A stretch of DNA of 28,739 nucleotides from HGM05232 sp964646495 (lineage in GTDB: Bacteria; Bacteroidota; Bacteroidia; Bacteroidales; Muribaculaceae). A program made the translations under genes and the position numbers. The stretch covers positions 1-28,739 of the forward strand of contig CAZYEO010000009.1 in assembly GCA_964646495.1 (NCBI GenBank), written 5' to 3'. Positions 24,181 through 28,739 of this stretch are shown here, piece by piece (the stretch's first letter is position 1; each line of letters begins with the position of its first letter). The notes beneath the pieces were generated by a model that did no database searches, was not told the origin of the DNA, and worked only from the letters and a program-made list of their open reading frames with translations.

Positions 24181-26271
24181 TTAACTTATAAGGCTCCAAT
24201 TTGTCGATTTGTCAAAGAAAAAACGTAGATTTTTGAGTAATATGGAGTTTGTTTGTGAAGATAAAAGAGGGTCTGTATCAAGTATTTTCTCAGCGGCATC
24301 TCGAGCTAATTGAATAATTTGCCCATCGGAGGCGAGATTGGCTATGCGTAGATTTATAGCTGTGCCACTTTGCAGAGTTCCTTCTATATCACCAGGTCCA
24401 CGGAGTTTTAAATCGGCTTCGGCTATTATAAATCCGTCATTTGTTTCTGTCATAATCTCAAGTCTTTTGCGTGTTTCTTTGGCTATTTTTTGTTTAGACA
24501 TGAGTATGCAATATGATTGATCTGCTCCTCGTCCTACGCGACCTCGCAATTGATGTAGCTGCGAGAGCCCGAATCGTTCGGCATTTTCTATAACCATTAT
24601 TGATGCATTGGGTACATTTACGCCGACTTCGATTACTGTTGTTGCTACTAATATCTGAGATTTTCCGGATACGAACATTTGCATTTGATGCTCTTTTTCC
24701 GCCGGTTTCATTTTTCCATGAACAAAAGAAATTTTGTATTGAGGAAATATTTCTCTCATATATTCGTAGCCTTCTTCAAGATTCTTGAGATCTAATTTTT
24801 CACTCTCTTGTATTAATGGATATACGATATAGGCTTGACGTCCGAGTTTTATTTGGTCGCCAATAAATCGATTTACACCTTCGCGATGGGTGTCATATCG
24901 CAGTTGAGTGGAAATGGGTTTTCTTCCGGGGGGTAGCTCATCTATAATAGATACATCCAAGTCTCCGTATAAAGTCATTGCCAATGTGCGTGGGATTGGT
25001 GTTGCTGTCATTACTAACACATGGGGTGGGGTATGGTTCTTTTTCCACAGCCGTGCGCGCTGAGCCACACCGAAACGGTGTTGTTCATCGATAACCACCA
25101 TACCAAGGTTTTTGAAATTTACGGTATCCTCAATTACTGCATGTGTGCCGATAAGAATATGTAGGTCTCCAGAAAGCAGTTGCGCATGAATTGTTTCACG
25201 AGAGCTTTTTTTTGTCGAGCCTGTGAGGAGAGACACGTTTATACCTATTCTTGTGGCTAAAATGCTAAGTGATTCGAAATGCTGGGTAGCAAGGATTTCG
25301 GTGGGAGCCATGATGCATGCCTGGTAGCCATTGTCGATTGCAATAAGCATTGACATGAACGCGACTATTGTTTTTCCGCTCCCCACGTCTCCTTGAAGCA
25401 GTCTATTCATTTGGCGTCCGGTTCCCATATCTTTTCTTATTTCACGGATTACACGTTTCTGAGCTTCGGTGAGCGGAAAAGGAAGAACGTCGTGAAAAAA
25501 AGAATTAAAGAAATGTCCTACTTTCCCGAAAATGAATCCGGAGATATTTCGATCGCGTAGTTTTGTGAAGCGAAGAATATTTAGTTGAATATAAAATAGC
25601 TCATCGAATTTTAATCGTAGCTGGGCACGTTGAAGTTCATGTATCGATTTTGGAAAATGGATGTTTATCAGAGCTTCATGAATGCCCATGAGATGATTGT
25701 CGCGAATTATATCCGGGGGAAGGGTTTCATCGATATGTTTTATCGACCCGAGAAGCTTTTCTTCGAGTGATTGAATTGTGCGTGACGAGAATCCCCTTTT
25801 GCGTAATGTCTCGGTAAGGGTGTAAATTCCGCGTAATCCCATTGGTGGTGCGTCAGCCCTAAATATATCTATTTCGGGGTGTGCAATGCTGTAACGATTG
25901 TTGAATAGGGTAGGTTTCCCAAATAAAATATATTCGATGCCGGTGTGGTAATTTTCTGATATGTGCTTTACTTGGTTGAACCACACTATTTCAATTGTGC
26001 CAGTGCCATCCGAGAATAGAGCATGGAGTCTTTTTCTGCTACCTTCACCCTGCTGATTAAAGTTTACAAAGCGTCCTTTTATCTGAATATATGGCATTTC
26101 GCCTTCTATATCCACTATTTTATAAATGGTAGACCGATCTATGTAGCGGAATGGAAAATAGTATAGCAAATCGTAATAAGAGCAGATGTTAAGTTGCTTT
26201 TGAAGTAACTCAGCACGCTTGGGTCCTACTCCCGACAGATATTTTATGTCGAGCCTAATGAGATTCTCCAT
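24181..26271 (-). CDS. recG: ATP-dependent DNA helicase RecG
   Basis: A superfamily 2 helicase that regresses stalled replication forks and processes recombination intermediates. The N-terminal wedge/OB domain binds branched DNA (DIKYLSGVGPKRAELL, then the FSDGTGTIEIVWF strand region). Helicase motifs follow: Walker A GDVGSGKT near residue 295, motif II DEQH in VIDEQHRFG, motif III MTATPIPRT, and motif VI QLRGRVGRG. The start chosen is the ATG at 26271 because MENLIRLDIKYL aligns with the usual Bacteroidetes N-terminus; an ATG at 26298 would add nine residues. Either way the start lies inside the 3' end of ispD (17-nt overlap for the chosen start), indicating coupled translation. Length is 696, typical of RecG. 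Confidence 0.97.
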   Translation of the reverse strand: MENLIRLDIKYLSGVGPKRAELLQKQLNICSYYDLLYYFPFRYIDRSTIYKIVDIEGEMPYIQIKGRFVNFNQQGEGSRKRLHALFSDGTGTIEIVWFNQVKHISENYHTGIEYILFGKPTLFNNRYSIAHPEIDIFRADAPPMGLRGIYTLTETLRKRGFSSRTIQSLEEKLLGSIKHIDETLPPDIIRDNHLMGIHEALINIHFPKSIHELQRAQLRLKFDELFYIQLNILRFTKLRDRNISGFIFGKVGHFFNSFFHDVLPFPLTEAQKRVIREIRKDMGTGRQMNRLLQGDVGSGKTIVAFMSMLIAIDNGYQACIMAPTEILATQHFESLSILATRIGINVSLLTGSTKKSSRETIHAQLLSGDLHILIGTHAVIEDTVNFKNLGMVVIDEQHRFGVAQRARLWKKNHTPPHVLVMTATPIPRTLAMTLYGDLDVSIIDELPPGRKPISTQLRYDTHREGVNRFIGDQIKLGRQAYIVYPLIQESEKLDLKNLEEGYEYMREIFPQYKISFVHGKMKPAEKEHQMQMFVSGKSQILVATTVIEVGVNVPNASIMVIENAERFGLSQLHQLRGRVGRGADQSYCILMSKQKIAKETRKRLEIMTETNDGFIIAEADLKLRGPGDIEGTLQSGTAINLRIANLASDGQIIQLARDAAEKILDTDPLLSSQTNSILLKNLRFFFDKSTNWSLIS

Positions 26272-26947
26272 ATTGTAATATGGTTTCGGCGACAGCAATG
26301 TCGAATGGATGTGTAATTTTTATGTTTCTATTGTCGCCGTGGGTGAGTGCTATTTTTATTCCGAAAGCTTCTACCACCGATGCATCATCGGTGAATTTAT
26401 CGGAAAAAGGCTGAGAGTATGCTGCAATCAGAATATCTGCTTTAAATATTTGTGGGGTTTGTACAGCTACGAGAGTGTTGCGGTCGAGGGCTTCCGATGT
26501 GTAGTCGTCTTTTTTTCTTCTGATAGAATCAGATACAGCGATTACCGGTATCACAGCTCCGGTGTCGGTAGCTACGTTATAAATGCGATTGATGGTGGCG
26601 ATGTCGATTAATGGGCGTACCCCATCGTGGATGGCTATTAGATCGTTATCGCACACTTCGGGTAAAATAGCATCGATACAATTTTTTACTGAATGAAAAC
26701 GAGTTTCGCCCCCTTCAATTATTGAATGAGGAGTAGTAAATGTGTATTGTTTGCACAATGAACGCCACAATTCGATTTGAGCCTTAGGTAATGCAACTTT
26801 TATAATAACTGAATTATCTGCATTATAAAAAGAATCTATTGTGCGCATTAGTACAGGACTTCCATGGAGCATAAGGAACTGCTTGGGTGTGGCTGCTCCA
26901 AATCGTGTGCCGCTTCCTCCGGCTACTATAATAGCGAATTTCTTCAT
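26255..26947 (-). CDS. ispD: 2-C-methyl-D-erythritol 4-phosphate cytidylyltransferase
   Basis: Forms CDP-methylerythritol from MEP and CTP, the third step of the non-mevalonate isoprenoid pathway. Its product is the substrate of IspE, encoded at the left end of this window. The N-terminal nucleotidyltransferase signature VAGGSGTRFG...PKQF (residues 8-24) holds the catalytic Arg and Lys. AIHDGVRPLI (near 106-115) and the C-terminal TDDASVVE with the GDNRNIKITHPFD segment are also intact. The 230-residue length is normal. The gene overlaps recG at its 3' end and has a well-spaced promoter candidate at 26996-27028. Confidence 0.96.
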   Translation of the reverse strand: MKKFAIIVAGGSGTRFGAATPKQFLMLHGSPVLMRTIDSFYNADNSVIIKVALPKAQIELWRSLCKQYTFTTPHSIIEGGETRFHSVKNCIDAILPEVCDNDLIAIHDGVRPLIDIATINRIYNVATDTGAVIPVIAVSDSIRRKKDDYTSEALDRNTLVAVQTPQIFKADILIAAYSQPFSDKFTDDASVVEAFGIKIALTHGDNRNIKITHPFDIAVAETILQYGESH

Positions 26948-26995
26948 TATATATAATTTTGATAGTGCCGATAACGGTTAATCGAGCATCGGATA

Positions 26996-27028
26996 CAAAA
27001 ATAAATAAAATAATGGGGTATATACAAA
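26996..27028 (-). promoter_or_regulatory. Candidate ispD-recG promoter with both boxes
   Basis: On the minus strand TTTG (27025-27028) is separated by 21 bases from TATTTTTG (26996-27003), fitting the Bacteroidetes -33 TTTG / -7 TAnnTTTG pattern. The predicted start is about 42 bases before the ispD ATG. Confidence 0.55.
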
Positions 27029-27031
27029 TAA

Positions 27032-27062
27032 AAAGGAACTTTTTCAATGAAAAAATTCCTTT
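27032..27062 (-). terminator. Hairpin with U-run upstream of the ispD promoter
   Basis: AAAGGAA (27032-27038) pairs with TTCCTTT (27056-27062). An inner CTTTTTC/GAAAAAA stem continues around a 3-base loop with one mismatch. On the minus strand it is followed by TTATTTG after the terminal TTCCTTT, making an A/T-rich but plausible terminator. It would end transcripts coming from lpxH, whose stop is about 370 bases upstream. Confidence 0.55.
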
Positions 27063-27431
27063 CTATATGGTTTTCAAATAGGTATGACCTTTTAAGGTAA
27101 AAAAGATTGTTTTAGGTTTATGATGCAAATATCTACCTATTTTCCTGACCCTGCAAATAAAAAAATATGTTGTATAATATGTTTTCTAAAAAGGAATCGA
27201 CAAATCGATAGCTAGAGTCGATGTATATGGCAATTAATCAGGATGTTATGATGTTTTTGAGCTAAATTTGCACAATATGTAAATTTTGTTAAATACACCG
27301 TTTTTGATAGAAAAAAGTTTTTATGTTATAATTATGTAATACTATTTCCAGTCAAAATGGTGCAATTATATCGTCAAATATACATAATTAAATTCAATTA
27401 GAAGAATTTTGTATTTATGTGTCAAAGTCTT
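27063..27431. other. Gene-free AT-rich gap with several inverted repeats
   Basis: This is the largest non-coding stretch in the window and I see no credible protein. It holds a 9-bp inverted repeat, AAATAGGTA (27076-27084) with TACCTATTT (27134-27142), enclosing ACCTT-TT-AAGGT (27087-27098). A second repeat is ATCGAC (27196-27201) with GTCGAT (27217-27222). Promoter-like -7 matches occur on both strands: TAAATTTGC at 27263-27271 (+) and TATATTTG at 27375-27382 (-). Neither has a convincing -33 box. It could be a long lpxH 3' UTR or encode a small RNA. Confidence 0.35.
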
Positions 27432-28175
27432 TTATTTAAGGTATTCCAGCCTAAATCCTTGCTCATCGAAGATTCCATACGAGAACGTATCAATCCAATC
27501 GCCAAGAATTGTAACATCGCTATTCTGAGCAATTTTATCTTGGAGTGCAACATGAAGATGTCCGTAAACAAAATGATCTATATGACATGTATTCAAGAAA
27601 TCCTTTGAAAATTGGATCAAAAATTTTTCTTTGTCGTCGCAATTGTGTAAAGAGTCTGAATGTCCCGCCGTGCGACTGTGAGATGACCATTTATGTGCAA
27701 ACGGCACAGTCCATCTGGGATGAATCGTAGAAAAAAGAATCTGACAAAAACGGTTGCGAAAAAGCGACCGTATAAAGCGGAACCCAATAGAGCGTTTCCC
27801 TACACCATCGCCATGCGAGAGAAAAAAAACTTGTCCATCAATTTTTTTCACCGTATATCCGTCTATAACCTTTACACCGATTTCTGATGGGAGATAGTCG
27901 AATATCCATATATCATGATTTCCAATAAACCAATATATTTCAATCCCCATATCAGTGAGTTCGGCAATCTTACCGAAAAAACGGGTATATCCACGAGGAA
28001 CCACATATTTGTATTCATACCAATAATCAAGTATATCACCCAATAGATATATTGCTTTGGCATTCCCTTTTATTGAGTCGAGCCATTTCACCACCCTGCG
28101 TTCGTGTGCCAATGGATCGGAGATATAACTTGCTCCAAGGTGAATGTCAGATATAAAATATGTAGCTTTTTGCAT
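27432..28175 (-). CDS. lpxH: UDP-2,3-diacylglucosamine diphosphatase-like metallophosphoesterase
   Basis: A calcineurin-like phosphoesterase, most likely the lipid A enzyme that cleaves UDP-2,3-diacylglucosamine to lipid X and UMP at the inner membrane. The metal-binding blocks are SDIHLG (residues 9-14), LGDILDYW, GNHDIW, SHGDGV and the C-terminal VYGHLH, all present and ordered as in LpxH. At 247 residues it is close to E. coli LpxH (240). It lies 30 bp after the SufT/MIP18-like gene on the same strand. LpxG/LpxI-type functions or a different phosphodiester substrate cannot be excluded, but a Gram-negative Bacteroidales needs this step and the match is good. Confidence 0.85.
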   Translation of the reverse strand: MQKATYFISDIHLGASYISDPLAHERRVVKWLDSIKGNAKAIYLLGDILDYWYEYKYVVPRGYTRFFGKIAELTDMGIEIYWFIGNHDIWIFDYLPSEIGVKVIDGYTVKKIDGQVFFLSHGDGVGKRSIGFRFIRSLFRNRFCQILFSTIHPRWTVPFAHKWSSHSRTAGHSDSLHNCDDKEKFLIQFSKDFLNTCHIDHFVYGHLHVALQDKIAQNSDVTILGDWIDTFSYGIFDEQGFRLEYLK

Positions 28176-28205
28176 ATTGGGAATTAAGATGTGAACATAT
28201 TGGGG

Positions 28206-28526
28206 CTATAAAAATCCAAGTTCGAGCTTAGCCTCTTCACTCATCATATCTTTATTCCATTCCGGCTCAAATACTATTTGTATCACAGCATTTTTTACCC
28301 CCTCGATACCCTCTACTTTCATTCTCACATCTTCCATGATAAAATCGGCTGCGGGGCAGTTGGGCGCAGTAAGAGTCATATCTATATGCACCGATTTCTC
28401 CTCATCTACCTCAATATTGTATATTAGCCCTAAGCTATATATATCAACCGGTATTTCAGGATCATAAACAGTTTGTAATACTTCTACGATCTTCTCTTCA
28501 AGAGCGAGTTTTTCTTTTTCGTCCAT
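28206..28526 (-). CDS. MIP18/DUF59-family Fe-S cluster assembly protein (SufT-like)
   Basis: A small cytosolic protein of the MIP18 (PaaD/SufT/DUF59) family involved in maturation of iron-sulfur proteins. Family marks are VYDPEIPVDIYSLGLIY (residues 17-33) and the TLTAPNCPAADFI segment (about 52-64) with the conserved Cys, which is important for function in relatives. At 106 residues it is a stand-alone domain. It is the first gene of a two-gene run with lpxH and has the best promoter in the window. sufBCD genes are not in view, though in many Bacteroidetes a homologue sits near the suf operon, so they may lie outside the window. Confidence 0.88.
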   Translation of the reverse strand: MDEKEKLALEEKIVEVLQTVYDPEIPVDIYSLGLIYNIEVDEEKSVHIDMTLTAPNCPAADFIMEDVRMKVEGIEGVKNAVIQIVFEPEWNKDMMSEEAKLELGFL

Positions 28527-28603
28527 ATAAAATAATGATAATTGATGTGCTAATGAAATTAATGAATATATTTGTAGAAATTATTAATTGCAATTAGCTT
28601 AAT

Positions 28604-28635
28604 GCAAAGATAGTGCAAAAGAGAGAAATAGCAAA
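28604..28635 (-). promoter_or_regulatory. Promoter for the SufT-like gene and lpxH
   Basis: On the minus strand TTTG (28632-28635) precedes TATCTTTGC (28604-28612) by 19 bases. Both boxes match the Bacteroidetes consensus exactly. The predicted leader is about 70 bases. The rest of 28527-28739 shows no gene; a plus-strand TATATTTG at 28567-28574 has nothing downstream within the window. Confidence 0.65.
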
Positions 28636-28739
28636 AAGAAAATAAGTTTTCATTTTGCATTTCCGAGTGTAGCCTATCATGTGCTAAACGCATGAAATAT
28701 TATACCTATATAAATAATATATAGATAGAATAAACATAA

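Noticed and set aside
26823..27047. A 74-codon minus-strand reading frame with a hydrophobic, signal-like N-terminus (MKKFLFICIYPIILF)
   Set aside because: It runs into ispD in another frame, its ATG lies inside the terminator-like hairpin, and the rest shows no recognisable protein character.
27063..27431. 6S RNA, RNase P RNA or tmRNA in the long gap
   Set aside because: None of the conserved blocks of RNase P or tmRNA is visible and the region is very AT-rich. A 6S-like structure could not be drawn with confidence.
1..28739. CRISPR array, insertion sequence, phage, toxin-antitoxin or other defence system
   Set aside because: No regularly spaced repeats, transposase, integrase or small paired genes were seen; all substantial frames are accounted for by recognisable families.

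Overview
The window looks like ordinary chromosomal DNA of a member of the order Bacteroidales, probably Muribaculaceae or a Barnesiella/Porphyromonadaceae-like relative. The DNA is moderately AT-rich. Genes lack clear Shine-Dalgarno sequences, and the promoter -7 motif TAnnTTTG recurs upstream of operon heads. Proteins such as the 705-residue RecG, the NfnAB pair, a SusE-like domain on a glycosidase and a WecA-type GT4 with Gmd/Fcl resemble those of gut Bacteroidetes. This placement is by recognition only; no search was run. There is no rRNA, tRNA, CRISPR array, insertion sequence or phage gene.

Layout. 1-3084 (+): ispE, then the heat-shock pair grpE-dnaJ, closed by a strong hairpin shared with the convergent operon. 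3100-8268 (-): a six-gene run, read from right to left as a uracil-DNA-glycosylase-like gene, a DedA membrane protein, rpe, gmd, fcl and a WecA/MraY-like GT4. The last three would make GDP-L-fucose and start a lipid-linked glycan. 8407-9219 (+): a solitary Wza-type polysaccharide export lipoprotein with its own promoter and terminator. 9519-11476 (+): groES-groEL with a terminator. 11572-13832 (-): nfnA-nfnB, an electron-bifurcating ferredoxin:NADP+ oxidoreductase. 14029-21035 (-): class A penicillin-binding protein, then two exported alpha-glucan-type glycosidases (a six-hairpin lipoprotein and a GH13). 21352-22338 (-): a secreted GH5 glucanase. 22496-23941 (-): ndk and an M23/LysM peptidase. 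24181-26947 (-): ispD overlapping recG. 27432-28526 (-): a SufT/MIP18-like Fe-S assembly gene and lpxH.

Functionally the window combines housekeeping (isoprenoid precursors from IspD and IspE, chaperones, RecG, Ndk, Fe-S assembly), envelope building (PBP1A, M23 peptidase, LpxH, fucose/GT4, polysaccharide export) and glycan degradation (GH13, six-hairpin GH, GH5) without a local SusC/SusD pair.

I found no convincing new multi-gene system. The points most worth checking are regulatory. Both chaperone operons carry a similar TTTGGCA element with sigma-54-like geometry. Palindromes lie just upstream of each, and another lies over the -33 region of the glycosidase promoter. A 484-bp structured, gene-free gap lies between lpxH and ispD.
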